From positions 54,465,792 to 54,529,791 of the forward strand of contig CM022298.1 of NCBI GenBank assembly GCA_011799875.1: DNA of 64,000 nucleotides, in the 5' to 3' direction. The notes beneath the pieces were generated by a model, which was given only the letters and a program-made list of their open reading frames with translations, searched no databases and was not told the DNA's origin. The DNA comes from Thinopyrum elongatum. Its lineage: Eukaryota; Streptophyta; Magnoliopsida; Poales; Poaceae. The translations under genes and the position numbers were made by a program. This document shows, piece after piece, positions 13,356-27,219 of the stretch (its first letter is position 1; the number at the start of each line of letters is the position of its first letter).

Positions 13356-13356
13356 C

Positions 13357-15385
13357 TGTAGGGTAACGCAGCAGAAAACGAAAATTTTCCGACCTACGCA
13401 CCAGCCCAGGACCACTATGGAGACTGCATACAAGGTTTGATCATTTTCGTTACCGACTCGTAGCGCAGCGAAAGTAGAGTCGATGACGATCGGTGGTGCA
13501 GATCCCCGCAGCTAGGATTTACAACCTCCCAACCGCGAGGATGTATACCCTCGTCTTCCCTTCGGACAGCCCTCCGGGAGGCGGTCGAACAGTCCCCCGG
13601 ACGGTGTCGCGGACAGCCCTTCGGGAGGACCTTCGAAACTCGAACGGTCACTCGGACAGCCCTTCGAGAGGACTCACAGAACTCGGACCGTCACTTGGAC
13701 AGCCCTTCGGGAGGCACTCACGAACAGCCCCTCGGGCACTAAGATCGAAACTACGACCTCTCTACAGAGTTGCACACATACGGTGTCAACTATCCGGCAG
13801 GGCTTCGCCGTCCAGAACTAGTTCCCACCGGAACCCAGACAGCCTTTCGGCTCTACGAAACTCTTTTCGTGGGAGGGAGAGAGAAGCCAGATCATTGCAT
13901 GGCACTTGTATGTGAGAAGGAGTGAGTCTTTAGGCAGCCCCCTCCACCCCTATTTATAGGCCAAGCCCAAGGGTGGCTTCTCCAAGAAGCCAAGGGGAAA
14001 AATACCAAAGGACCCTCAAGGTGGCTTCTCCAAGAAGCCACCCAAAAAGCACTTTCACTATTCACGACGACATTTTTCAGCGTCCGTTCAAACTGAAAAT
14101 ATTTATGTGGGCTTAGAACATTTCCAGTACCCACTAAAATAATTTACAACGCGTTCTGGAACAATTCCAGTTTAGTGATTTCATCTGCGAAAAGCATCTG
14201 AAGCGGTTCCGGCAGCCCCGGAACATTTCCGGTTTTTCTTCCAGAAAATTCCCAGAAGTTTCCAGAATGATTCTGGCATCCTCCAAGAATTATCAGGCAT
14301 GTGTCGAAACCATTTTGACTTAATGGTATCCCCTGAAACAACTTTTCAGTTTCACCGGAACTCATCCGGTGACCTCTCTCTGCGGAACTTTTCCGCTGTC
14401 CGAAACTTTTCGGTGTCCGAAACTTTTTCGGTGATTTTCTCTCAGACTCCCTGTCTAGTATTCAGCAGATAGATGACCCTTAAGCGTGTGACCCTATAGG
14501 TTCGGTGAAGTATAGACATGACCTGGAACCCCTTCCGATCAATGATCAACATCGGAGCCGTGGACACCCATATTGACCCCTATACCCACACGAATGAATA
14601 TTCGAGTGAACCTCCAGTTGCCGTGTGCTATTCCTGTTGCTTCACGATATGTTACAAATACCCGAGGTTAGACATGTTGGCATCCCCGTGGATCAACAAC
14701 TTGTCCACTATGCCAGTTACCCCATTATCGGTATTGTTCTCTTTTCTCGTTACCGTGTTCCGGCATCCCCGTGATCAAATCACAAAGTGTCTGGCCAGAC
14801 GATGATGGATACCGTAACACCGAGAGGGCCCAGAGATATCTCTCCATCGTCGGAGGAGCAAATCCCAATCTTGAGCTATCAAGTTACTTGACATACTTTC
14901 CCATGAACCCGTAAGCCGCCGTAATAGCCATCCATTTACGGATGACGTTTAACAAACCCCAAAGTTCATGAATCAAGCATGAAGAAACTCGATACTCTCA
15001 TGGTCTGAGGAATCATGCAAACATTAACCATCTCTGTGTTATTAACCATTAACTCATGACGAATGTATCTCATAGCATAACATCAATTCGGGTCGATTCA
15101 ACACAAATGTCCTTCCTGACATTGTGCCCTCAAAGTTGCTGGCATAGACATGCCCATGATTGGAAAAACATAATCATCATGCAACACTTGAGCTAGTCTT
15201 AGAGGCACGACTAGGAATACATTTTACCGTTTATTATACCACACGTGCACATGGGTTTTCCCCAGAGCCTTTATGGATATACGGGCTCGGGAACCATAGC
15301 AGTTATAGCATGGAATATAAACTTAATTATGAACAGGGAGATAATTAATAACATTTATTATTGCCTCTAGGGCATATCTCCTACA
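13357..15385 (-). repeat. 5' LTR of element B
   Basis: Nearly identical to 6055-8083. TATA box is the complement of 13949-13960; transcription would run leftward. It carries the same CCTCCCGAAGGGCTGTCC-type array at about 13560-13850, which would lie in the transcript leader. Confidence 0.9.
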
Positions 15386-15390
15386 GTCCT

Positions 15391-18300
15391 AATTCGTGTC
15401 AAGAATTTTAATTCCAATTAACAATGTGTCAAGCACACAAGGTTTTTAGAAATGTTATTATGCTCCCACTTACTTTCTTGAATTACAAGCATCTTCGTTA
15501 TCCATTGATGAAGTCAAAACCCTTTTAACCATTTCATCAAAACACAAAGATTCCAACTCCATTTTGCTCTCTTCTGTCCATTGCTGGAACTCTGAAGTTT
15601 GCATACTTACTAGCATCCTCTGGATTGACAAAATACCTTGGACTGTAACACATGCAAGTCCTTGGTTTCATTTCCATCAGGTGGAAATCCTTTTGTCATC
15701 CATTGTTTTATATCTCATGATTAAAATATGTCTTAATTGCTAGTTCAACCCGAACCGACTTTAAGCATCGCTACGGTGAAGCAACCTCATCGTAGTCAAC
15801 TCCTTGAACTTGTATATTGCAACAAGTCGAGCTTTATGGATAAAACATTTTTATTCGTATCAGTTATAGTTCCATAAATATTCGTCAGACTCTAAGTCTT
15901 CCGAAAGGTGTATCAAGGTTTTAATCTAGAATCACTTATATGGAAACTATCTCGGATTGTATTGGCATTTAGCCAATTCCGGAGTCAGGGCCCATCAACG
16001 CTTCCTTGTGTATCGTAGGTATACTGTTGTCTAACAACAATATCTCGTTTGCGCACCTGAGAGGTTTGCACGAGCCTTGCCTACGTGGTTCAGCTGCAAG
16101 TTCGACCGAAGTCCATACATTTTATTGTAGAGACTTCCGTATCAGTCGCAGTAGGAAACTCTGGAATTACTTCCAAGGTCTCTTTCCTTTGATCTGATGA
16201 CGAAGATACCGTTTATCTTGTCGAGTTGCACTATTCTCCCACTCACCTTTTTGAAAGAACCATTTTCTTCAAAAAGCATACCGTTCTTTGTGGCAAACCT
16301 ATTTGCCTCGGTATAGTGAGGGAGGAATACCCAATTACTTGGGATAACCTAAAAAGTAGCACTTGTCTGATTTTGAATAGGTTTGTAACCTTTTACACAA
16401 GCCCCATATTCCAAATGTTAAGAAAAGATATAACATGGTTGGGCGTACCATACCATGGCGTCATTTCAACAGACCTGATGGAGCTCTTTTCAGTGTAAAA
16501 GCCGCAGTCTCTAAAGCATCACTTTAAAAGGGATAATGGCAAATTTATTTATGTCATCTTTGATCTTACCATGTCATAAATGGTTCAATTACATCTTCAC
16601 GGACTTTCCACTCACAGTGGTGTTCCGGGAGGTGTAAGTTATGAAACTCTTTTCACAACTCATCAGACATTCGCTAAACTTGTAACTCAAATATTTCTTT
16701 CTACAATCGAATTGTAGAAACATAATTATCTTGTTACAATAACTTCTACTTCATATTTGAAAACCTTTCGAATGATTTCAAAAGATCCAGACTTACGTCT
16801 CATCAAGTAAATATCCACATATCTACTTGAGTCATTTCTGAAGATAGATAAATCCACTACTTGCAACAACTTTTATCGTACTACACACATCAAATGTATG
16901 ATCACCAATAAGTTTGTTGTCCGTTCCTTATGGCCCGTGAACGGTATTTCAGTCACTTCTCTTTTCGGAGGAAAGTTGCAAGTGTCAGATGATTCAAAAT
17001 CAAACGACTTCAAAATCCATCATAATGGAATTTATCCATGCGGGTTTCTCCAATGTGACCAAATGCAGTGCCACACTTGTGTGGTATTCTTTTAGTCTTG
17101 CGACATTTAGCGTTAGTGTTATGGATGTATCATATTACCATCAATATTCATAACATACATCCCATCTAGGATGGAAGCATGGCCCTTCATGTTATTCATA
17201 ATACTGAACAACAATTGTTGTTTTTATGAACAACTCTTTTGCAACAAACATTGTGCAATGGGCTAGAGTGTATGAAACTCTAAAATGAATTATGAAAGTA
17301 AACCCAGAGGTAATGTATTATTATCAATATTCATAACATACATCTCATTCATAATGAAAGTATGGCCCTTATGTTATTCATAACATCAAACATCAAAAGT
17401 TCTCTTATAAACAACCTTCTTGCAAGATACCTTATGCAATGGGCTAGAGTTTGTGAAACTCTAAATGAATTATGAAAATACATACATACGGTAATACACC
17501 GATGGAAGGTATAGTAACATTTACTATGTTCCCTGTGTATACCAAAACCTCATTCCTGGCTAGTCTTTCAGGCCATTGTAGTTCTTACATCGAGTTGCAA
17601 CAGAATGCAATCGAGCGGGTATATTTGTGATTGTCTCACAATACCCAAGAATTAGTGATTAACATGTTTAACCATAATTCCCAAGAACTATATCTTTTAC
17701 CAGCCTTCTATACATCAAAACTTGTATGACATTCATACATGAGCTGGATATTCCAGTCTTCTTTCTTTTTGCCTTTATACTTCTAACAGTTTAACTTTCA
17801 GTATTTCTCCTACTCTCAGAAGAAGCACACAACTTAATAGTGGCATTAGCCCCGGACTTCCTTGGTGTGTAAGTCACACTAACACCCTTCGGACACTTCC
17901 TTTCTCTTTAAGTTGTTGTTTTATTCACCTTTCATCATATGACAGGCGTTCTACTGGATCCCTCTCTTATCAGTCTAATGCATAGTAAACTCTTTTACTA
18001 ATAGTTTGCAAACAAACATTGCTTTGGATATCTCATATCTTTTAGCCTTTGTCTGTCTCTGAAAATGATTTTCAGATTCCATGAATATCACATAACTATC
18101 CAAACTTTCGAAGTTCGGGTCTCATGGAAGCAAATGTATTGCACTTGACTGAAACGGAATTCTAGCTTTTGGATCGAAGGACGAGAGTCACATGATCCAT
18201 AGCATAAGCGAAAGAATACCGAAAGTATGCGATAGGACAAAGTCCTTCTCGGCACTCTTGAGGACAATCCTCACATTACGTTACCAACCGTAAAGTTTTA

Positions 18301-19740
18301 ACCAGATATTTAACAGCTATTCAATTTTAACAAGGAAGGTGGAAATGCGAGCCATTATTCTACAACTATTATGCAAATCACACTTAGACAGTGTTCAAAA
18401 TTAATTGCACTGAGAATTAAACAAGTTAATTCTACAGTGCGCTCCCACTCAAATCAATATCTCTCATAATTGATTGTGAGTGATTCAAGATCCATATTAC
18501 AATTCAACGCCAAGGATGTGTCCATCTCAAGTGACGAGAATTGCAATCGATAGGCCAACTTGCCAATCACATCTCTATGTGACTCTTGTTCATCTTTCGA
18601 TGGGCGTGTTCCGAGCTCAGGACGCTCCTCCAGAACGTCAAGACAACCAAGTGATCTCACTGCGAGGTCTCAACTCACCCGCCTCACACTTCCCTAATCG
18701 TTCGCACCCATGTGTCCATGTGATGCCCCGAAAAGTTAGGTGCCGTGACGGTGCTACACTTGGGAGAACACTAACTACTTGATATTTTTGTGAGAGATCA
18801 CCCTAATAAAAGCGACTACCGCGCAACCAAAAAGGGTGCATCATAAGGGATAAACATCTCAGGCAATTCATAATAGCATGATATGGTATAGCCCTTTCTG
18901 ACGGAGAAGTCTTGTATTTCTTCGTCTTCGGCATTCGCGTCGGTGTTCACCTTCGCGAAGATTTCCACCACCTTGTCGATGCACCAGATAATATTGCTAT
19001 CTCTATAGCTAATAAAATAATGCATTACAACAAGGTTGACACGCAGGTCATTTAAAGTGCAATCATATGGCTCCAGCCATCATGCCGAATCATGACACAC
19101 AGGTCATGTTAATTAATTTACATCATATAGTCATCTCATACATAATCAAATTATTATGAGCACTGCTATACCACATCAAATGCACATGCAAACCCTCCTG
19201 CAAAACCAAGTTAGACGCCTCTAATCGGTTCATGCAAAAACTTTGTTTTACGTGGCTTCTAAGGTTTCGAAACAAACCGAAGCTACCAACGTCCATCATC
19301 AAGTATGATAATTCAAGTCGCTAGATTAACTTTCCAGGGTGTATAAAAACCGAGATAATAAAATCTCGAGCCCCATACTAAACTTCGTCATACGCATGAC
19401 CCCCGTGCAGATCATATCTGCATTGCCCTTTCGTCTGCAAAATTTCATCTTTCTTTTTAACTAAGGTGGAATTCAATGAACTGTTAGCACTTCGTTGATC
19501 AATCAGGATCGCGGATTGCCAGAACTTTGAAACTCCACCATACTGTTATCAAGATCAGAAATATGCAAATTCCAGGGAAGCAACAAGAACATCGGGTAAC
19601 AGATTTCATCTGCTACCCGCACAAATAATTTTCAGTAATAGAACTCATCTACTACCTAATTATATTGTGCAACACCCATACATCTCTATGTATTCTAGAT
19701 CGCAACCTGCATCTACGCATAGCACGGCTCATGATGCCAC
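15391..19740 (-). other. Element A internal region, 5' part, no intact genes
   Basis: Continues the sequence broken at 6054 and is colinear with 9004-13356 of B at high identity. No intact ORF. It ends in the primer-binding site TGGCATCATGAGCC (complement of 19726-19739) next to the 5' LTR. Confidence 0.8.
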
Positions 19741-21912
19741 TGTAGGGTAACGCAGCAGAAAACAAAATTTTCCGACCTACGCACCAGCCCAGGACCACTA
19801 TGGAGACTGCATACAAGGTTTGATCATTTTCGTTACCGACTCGAAGCGCAGCGGAAGTAGAGTCGATGACGATCGGCGGTGCAGATCCCCGCAGCTAGGA
19901 TTTACAACCTCCCAACCGCGAGGATGTATACCCTCGTCTTCCCTTCGGACAGCCCTCCGGGAGGCTGTCGAACAGTCCCCCAGACGATGTCGCGGACAGC
20001 CCTTCGGGAGGACCTTCAAAACTCGAACGGTCACTCGGACAGCCCTTCGGGAGGACTCACAGAACTCGGACCGTCACTTGGACAGCCCTTCGGGAGGCAC
20101 TCTCAAACAGCCCCTCGGGCACTAAGATCGAAACTACGACCTCTCTACAGAGTTGCACACATACGGTGTCATCTATCCGGCAGGGCTTCGCCGTCCAGAA
20201 CTAGTTCCCACCGGAACCCAGACAGCCTTTCGGCTCTACGAAACTCTTTTCGTGGGAGGGAGAGAGAAGCCAGATCATTGCATGGCACTTGTATGTGAGA
20301 AGGGATGAGGTTTGGGCAGCCCCCTCACCTCCTATTTATAGGAAAACCCAAGGGGTAGTGTGCCTCCCAAATTACCAAAAACTCCCATGCAAAAGTCTTC
20401 ACATGAGGGTAATATGGACAAAATGGGATGCCATGTGGAGCTCCAAAGAGCTCCACCCCCCTTGGCCGGCCACCCCCTTGGGGGTCCCCCATGAGGTGCT
20501 CTCATGGCCCCCAAAGTCCTTCTAGAAGCCTTTAGCAAAAGCCCTAAAAGGTGGCTTTCCAAAAATACCCCAAAAAGCACTTTTACTATTCACGACGACA
20601 TTTTTCAGCGTCCGTTCGAACTGAAAATATTTATGTGGGCTTAGAACATTTCCAGTACCCACTAAAATAATTTTCAACGTGTTCTGGAACAATTCCAGTT
20701 GAGTGATTTCATCTGCGAAAAGCATCTGAAGCGGTTCCGGCAGCCTCGGAACATTTCCGGTTTTTCTTCCAGAAAATTCTCAGAAGTTTCCAGAATGATT
20801 CTGGCATCCTCCAAGAATTATCAGGCATGTGCCGAAACCATTTTGACTTAATGGTATCCCCTGAAACAACTTTTCAGTTTCACCGGAACTCATCCGGTGA
20901 CCTCTCTCTGCGGAACTTTTCCGCTGTCCGAAACTTTTCGGTGTCCGAAACTTTTTCGGTGATTTTCTCTCAGACTCCCTGTCTAGTATTCAACAGATAG
21001 ATGACCCTTAAGCGTGTGACCCTATAGGTTCGGTGAAGTATAGACATGACACGGAACCCCTTCCGATCAATGATCAACATCGGAGCCGTGGACACCCATA
21101 TTGACCCCTATACCCACACGAATGAATATTCGAGTGAACCTCCAGTTGCCGTGTGCTATTCCTGTTGCTTCGCGGTATGTTACAAATACCTGAGGTGAGA
21201 CATGTAGGCATTCCCGTGGATCAACAACTTGTCCACTATGCTAGTTACCTCGTTACCGGTATTGTTCTCTTTTCTCGTTACCGTGTTCCGGCATCCCCGT
21301 GATCAAATCACATAGTGTCTGGCCAGACGATGATGGATACCGTAACACCGAGAGGGCCCAGAGATATCTCTCCATCGTCGGAGGAGCAAATCCCAATCTT
21401 GAGCTATCAAGTTACTTGACATACTTTCCCATGAACCCGTAAGCCGCCGTAATAGCCATCCATTTACGGATGACGTTTAACAAACCCCAAAGTTCATGAA
21501 TCAAGCATGAAGAAACTCGATACTCTCATGGTCTGAGGAATCATGCAAACATTAACCATCTCTGTGTTATTAACCATAAACTTGTGACGAATGTATCTCA
21601 TAGCATAACATCAATCGGGTCGATTCAACACAAATGTTCTTCTAACATTTGTGCCCTCAAAGTTGCTGGCATAGACATGCCTATGATTGGGAAAACATAA
21701 TCATCATGCAACACCTGAGCTAGTCTTAGAGGCATGACTAGGAATACATTTTACCGTTTATTATTCCACACGTGCACATGGGTTTTCCCCAGAGCCTTTA
21801 TGGATATACGGGCTCGGGAACCACAGCAGTTATAGCATGGAACATAAACCTAATTATGAACACGGAGATAAATAATAACATTTATTATTGCCTCTAGGGC
21901 ATATCTCCTACA
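19741..21912 (-). repeat. 5' LTR of element A
   Basis: Pairs with 2915-5087 and carries the same A-type promoter module. TATA box CCTATAAATAGG is the complement of 20331-20342. The hairpin array lies at about 19945-20230. Followed by the CTGCT target duplication. Confidence 0.9.
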
Positions 21913-21917
21913 CTGCT

Positions 21918-22403
21918 TCTGGTCCATAAATCCCGATTACTTCGACCTCCCTTAGGTTTGATTCTTCTTCCCTGTTCCTGATGTGCTCAGCTATGTGGGA
22001 AGCAAAATTGTATTCCACCCTGATGGTTTAATTATAGATAGATACGACCTATAATGTCTAGTCGACAATAAATGATATACCCTATGTTTGGAAGACAAAT
22101 AACATTTTTTTTTTAGAATTATCTGTTCCGGTAACTTTTTAGTGGACCATTTGGTTCTTGAGAATTTCACCCTGATGGTTTTTCTATTTACTTCTTTTGT
22201 TATCATGTTAGGGAAAATTTGGCTCAGAACTATAAAAAATATTATTTAAGCACCATTCACGTTCATATGCTACAGTTCATACGTTTATGGCCATATGATT
22301 CTTTCATAGTGCAATATTTACGTAGCTATGACGGATATGCACCTCTTGTTCTACATTGCTGATGGTGATGTTCATAGACAATTATGCAAACGGCGGTGCA
22401 GGC
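21918..22403. other. Host-like intergenic DNA, no gene seen
   Basis: AT-rich sequence that was contiguous with 2909 before element A inserted. No coding signal and no recognisable repeat ends. Confidence 0.5.
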
Positions 22404-22702
22404 GGCTGTGCTAGTTAACCTAACAAGATCTTCAAATTTATTGTGCTTCCTCAACAGTAAGATGTCATTGGTAGGGTTTTTCCTCGCATTTCGGAAACAA
22501 AATAAGATGGTACTGTATTGAAATACGACCAACACATAGAAATCTTGTTTTGGATAACATATAGAATAAAAATGCAGTGGCTGTGCTAGTTTATTTACTA
22601 ACAAGATCTTTGATTTTATTGTATTTCCTCAACAGTAGGATTGGACTATGTGGATTGAAATACCACCAGCACTTAGAAATCTTCTTTTAGATAATATATA
22701 GA
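22404..22702. repeat. Imperfect local tandem duplication downstream of dirigent gene 2
   Basis: Two diverged copies, 22404 to about 22566 and 22579 to about 22702. Both start with GGCTGTGCTAGTT, share AACAAGATCTT, TTCCTCAACAGTA and TAGAAATCTT, and end near ATATAGAA. They lie in the 3' flank of the dirigent gene, perhaps overlapping its 3' UTR. Confidence 0.65.
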
Positions 22703-22904
22703 AGAGATACCTCCCCTAAACTAACACTTACAAAGTAAACAGTAAAGACGAATAGAAATGCAGTGCATTTCACATACTTATCAACGTATGTGACAATAAC
22801 ACACAAACCTGCACTCACACACCAAGGTAAATCGAAGAGCATAGAAAACAGCAACATCCTTATTGACAGACACCATAATGGATGTGTCACCCTAATATAA
22901 ATCG

Positions 22905-24286
<1,382 letters not shown>

Positions 24287-24732
24287 TTGGGATTTTGTTC
24301 TCAGTTTCGATAACATCAAAAGCAACGAACACACACGCACTAAAATCTTATTAGCCAAGGCCCCGTATCGTTACTTCGGTTTTCTTTCTTTTCTTTTCAA
24401 TGTCCTCGGTTACAATTGACGCACCCTTGATCATGTACATACACACGCCCGAAACAAAGCTATCGAACCGACTCAAACTAATCCTAGCACAACAAGGACA
24501 CTAACTCCTGATGCAACATGACAAGCTGCCAGACAATCATTCCTAGTCACTGGCTACACTGGTCGCTATTAGCCTAAGCCTATTCGCATACAGCTAGTAG
24601 TACTCCCGAAAGCTACTTGTATGCTGACCGTACTACTAGACCATATAGAGTCACATATTGTAACTCTTCTAAACTTAACTTGGTCACTAATTAAGACATA
24701 ATGACACCCTAACTCAACATTATAATAACATA
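24287..24732. other. Unassigned intergenic sequence
   Basis: Begins TGTTGGGATTTTGTTC just after the duplication end, which resembles the first bases of a Copia LTR, but I cannot find its partner end. No ORF of coding character. Confidence 0.35.
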
Positions 24733-24734
24733 TA

Positions 24735-24827
24735 CTCTCTCCATCCCAAAATAAGTATCTTAACTTTGTACTAACCTTAGTACAAAGTTGTACTAAAGTC
24801 GAGACACTTATTTAAGGACGGAGGGAG
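24735..24827. mobile_element. Stowaway-type MITE (Tc1/mariner)
   Basis: 93 bp flanked by TA (24733-24734 and 24828-24829). Terminal inverted repeats CTCTCTCCATCCC... and ...GGACGGAGGGAG match the CTCCCTCCGTCCC consensus of Triticeae Stowaway elements. The interior is a near-perfect palindrome around ACTTTGTACTAA / TTAGTACAAAGT. No coding capacity. Confidence 0.88.
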
Positions 24828-24829
24828 TA

Positions 24830-25239
24830 CTACTTAAATTAAATATATATTTTACAAAATATACAAGAATTAGATGTTTTGTTATTTTAATTCAAATATT
24901 ATCAATCAAAACGTTAATGTTTCATACATCCAAGTTTCATTGAAAAATATTGCAACCAATTCTGCTGCAATACACAGGGTACCATCTAGTTCATTCTATC
25001 TAGCGCCGCATGTAGCGTCATATAAACTTCTTGTTGATTTTAAACAAAACAAGTGAAGTGTGTGGAAATTTGTATCTAGATAAGTGTCATTACTAGAAAA
25101 GATCTACCGTTGATTGTCTTACACTGATAGAAGAGATCACAACCATAACTAGGTTTTTTTTTTGAGACAACACCCGTAACCAGTTTTTTTTAGAAGGAAC
25201 GGCGCACTTTATTCAAACTTTCAAGGTTCAATGTATGAT
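24830..25239. other. AT-rich intergenic sequence
   Basis: Nothing recognised. Two poly-T runs (near 25154 and 25185) could be remnants of reverse-transcribed tails, but no element body is attached. Confidence 0.4.
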
Positions 25240-26496
25240 GACTGTCCTAAAAGGTCCCTAGTTGAAAGGGATGTATAGACGCGCAGCCAACTAGACTAGC
25301 ATATAACACAGTGGATGGCTCGGTCTCACTAGCCATGGAGCATTGGATGTTAACCGGATAATATGGACTCGGAAGGATCTGGTCGGATTCAATGTAGTCG
25401 AATCCGAGTCGAGATAAAGTCCAAGTTGGACAGACCCAACTATGAGATGCAGCGATATGACATCTGTGAGTCTCTAGTACAATATACATTTTATGTCCTA
25501 AGACCTGAGTTGTCACATGTACTCAGGATGGGGACAGACCTGCTTTGGGCCGACCAAACGCTACTCTGTGACTGGGTAGTTACAAACGTAGGTTTCGGGC
25601 TCGTCCAGACCCATGCTGCGAGACATGGTCGAGCAAGATGGAATTTGCCCCTCCGATCAGAAGAGATATACTCTGGGCCCCTCGTGTGATCCGATCAAGA
25701 TAAGCATGGCCATGCGACAAGGATTATGAGATAATCCGGTTTGTGGTCGGCATCACTGGAACGAGAAAGAGGTCGGGCTAGCATAAGGATGACAGACTCG
25801 CCTTGAGCCCGACAACATATATCGTGTGGCAAAGGGAACAGAAGTGTGACGTGTTGTACAGGTTCGGCAACCGACTCCATTGTCTACTTGGTGATTGGCA
25901 TGCCTTACTAGAGGCCGCTACCAACCGAGCAGGTCAGAGGTGATCCGACCTGCGACCAAGACGACTTGAACCTAAGGGGTCGCGCGTTTAAGGGAAGGAA
26001 TGTGAGGCCGGATCCGACTCGGATCTAGGTCGAATAGACTTTGGGCTTTAGGGTCAATGCGAGGCCCAAGTGTTGAGCCCGCGACGGATGCCTATATAAA
26101 GTGGAGGTGCGGCACGCTCATTTGGTGGATCGCTTCGGCGCTATCACTAGGTTTTGGATGTGTTGCGAATAGCCACCTCCACTCGCCGTCGGCTGTGTGA
26201 TCGAACTAAGCAGTCCGCCGCACGGTGTTCCTCCTGCACACGCGGATACCGTTAGAGGCGGTGCGCTTGCGCCGCTCTGGCGAACCTGTATGTGGGATCC
26301 AACGAGCGGCTGTTCGAGGGATATCGGATGAGGAGGAGACGACTCCGAAGACGCACTTCCCAACTCTACTTCCGCTGCACGGCACTGCGCGTCTAGTGGT
26401 AACGATCCGTGATCCATTCCCGTAGCATGTTCCTGAATGTTCTGCGTGTTGAAATTTTTAATTTGCAGTTGACGTACCCTACCGTAGATCCCAACA
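25240..26496 (+). repeat. Probable solo or truncated LTR-like sequence
   Basis: A moderately GC-rich block between AT-rich flanks. It has a core promoter CCTATATAAAGTGG at 26091-26104 and ends GTAGATCCCAACA at 26496, an LTR-like 3' terminus. The right end exactly interrupts an RNase H-type reading frame on the minus strand, as expected for an insertion. The left end is uncertain and no target duplication was confirmed. Short ORFs on both strands look incidental. Confidence 0.4.
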
Positions 26497-26894
26497 AAAA
26501 CTTAGCTAAACTATCACCGTTAGAGCGGCGCCCTTCGAAAACGATGTTACAGTTGAAAGCAGTTGCCCTTTCCCTAGTTTCTGTGATAATCATGCCATAT
26601 GGACCCATGTTGTTTCCGGAGATGTCTTGAACTACTTGTTTTGCATCTGATGCTACAATAAAGTTCTGGATTAAGGGTCATCGGCGAGTGCAAAAGCTTC
26701 CCGGCATGCCATAGACTCAAGAATTGCAGCATCATGTGTCCCTTCAACCACCAACGCCGAGCTCCCAAATAGTTGCCCTGATAGTCTCCACATACTGCCA
26801 CTGTCGCCCCTCTTCTGTATCGTTTAGGGACTCCAGCATCGACATGGATTTTAGCGAATCCTACCGGCGGGGCCTTATGGGGGAGGGGCACCAA
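26497..26894 (-). pseudogene. RNase H-type (RVT_3) domain fragment
   Basis: On the minus strand a frame beginning PPVGFAKIHVDAGVPKR and containing GATVAVCGDYQGNYLGA resembles the plant RNase H-like domain found in non-LTR retroelement derived proteins (RVT_3). After a frame change it continues MGPYGMIITETRERATAFNC then NIVFEGRRSNGDSLAKF, and stops at the boundary with the LTR-like block at 26496. Frameshifts and truncation make it non-functional. It could be a LINE relic or a decayed host gene of this type. Confidence 0.65.
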
Positions 26895-27069
26895 CAGGCA
26901 TCACCCATAAGCAGGTGAGTAGAGTTCACCTGATGGATCCTCTGATGGATCATGAGAGGTAGCCCGGAGGCCACCTGATGGATCCTCTGCTGATGGGCCT
27001 GGAGTGGCCTGCCCGCAATGAGGAAACTAGAGGCCCTTTTTTCATCTGCGGAAACTAGAGTTCGCAGCA
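26895..27069. repeat. Short spacer with an 18-bp direct repeat
   Basis: CACCTGATGGATCCTCTG occurs at 26927-26944 and again at 26972-26989, a 45-bp period. No other function seen. Confidence 0.6.
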
Positions 27070-27219
27070 CTAAAAAAAGGAATATCCTAACGGACGCTCA
27101 TTGCGGCAGAATGTCGAGCGAACGCACGGAGGCGAGCGACCTAGCGATCAAGATGGGCCGGCCCAACTACGAGATAACATGCGCTACAGTATCCGGTTTT
27201 GGGTACTTTCTGGAAGGTT

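Larger units (their letters stand above)
8084..13356 (-). other. Element B internal region without intact genes
   Basis: Runs from the polypurine tract (complement of GACTCCCACTTGC at 8084-8096) to the primer-binding site at 13342-13355. It is AT-rich and colinear with the internal regions of A and C. It has many in-frame stops on both strands, and I see no gag zinc knuckle and no integrase or RT catalytic blocks. The only recognisable coding relic is the pol fragment at 8290-8830. Confidence 0.8.
6055..15385 (-). mobile_element. Element B: same Copia-type family, nested inside A
   Basis: 9331 bp with identical-length LTRs (6055-8083 and 13357-15385, 2029 bp each) and a perfect target duplication GTCCT (6050-6054 and 15386-15390). 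By eye the LTRs differ at about 10 positions, roughly 0.5%, so B is younger than A, as the nesting requires. The 5.27-kb internal region has no ORF above about 95 codons and no intact gag, protease, integrase or RT. B entered A at a sequence that B itself carries near 9000 (tcctaattcgtgtcaag), which shows the two are homologous. Confidence 0.92.
2915..21912 (-). mobile_element. Element A: Copia-type LTR retrotransposon, non-autonomous, host of element B
   Basis: In element orientation the ends read TGTAGGAGATATGCCCT...CTACA, resembling the termini of the BARE/WIS/Angela/Inga group of Triticeae Copia elements; I cannot fix the family name. A perfect 5-bp target duplication CTGCT lies at 2910-2914 and 21913-21917. 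The two LTRs (2915-5087 and 19741-21912) are 2173 and 2172 bp. By eye I count about 24 substitutions between them, roughly 1.1%. The internal region is about 5.3 kb once B (6055-15385) is removed and contains no intact gag or pol, only decayed Copia pol near the 3' end. The insertion separates the two dirigent genes. Confidence 0.9.

Noticed and set aside
24287..24732. Copia LTR starting TGTTGGGATT
   Set aside because: Only the first bases fit; no matching end, promoter or target duplication was found.
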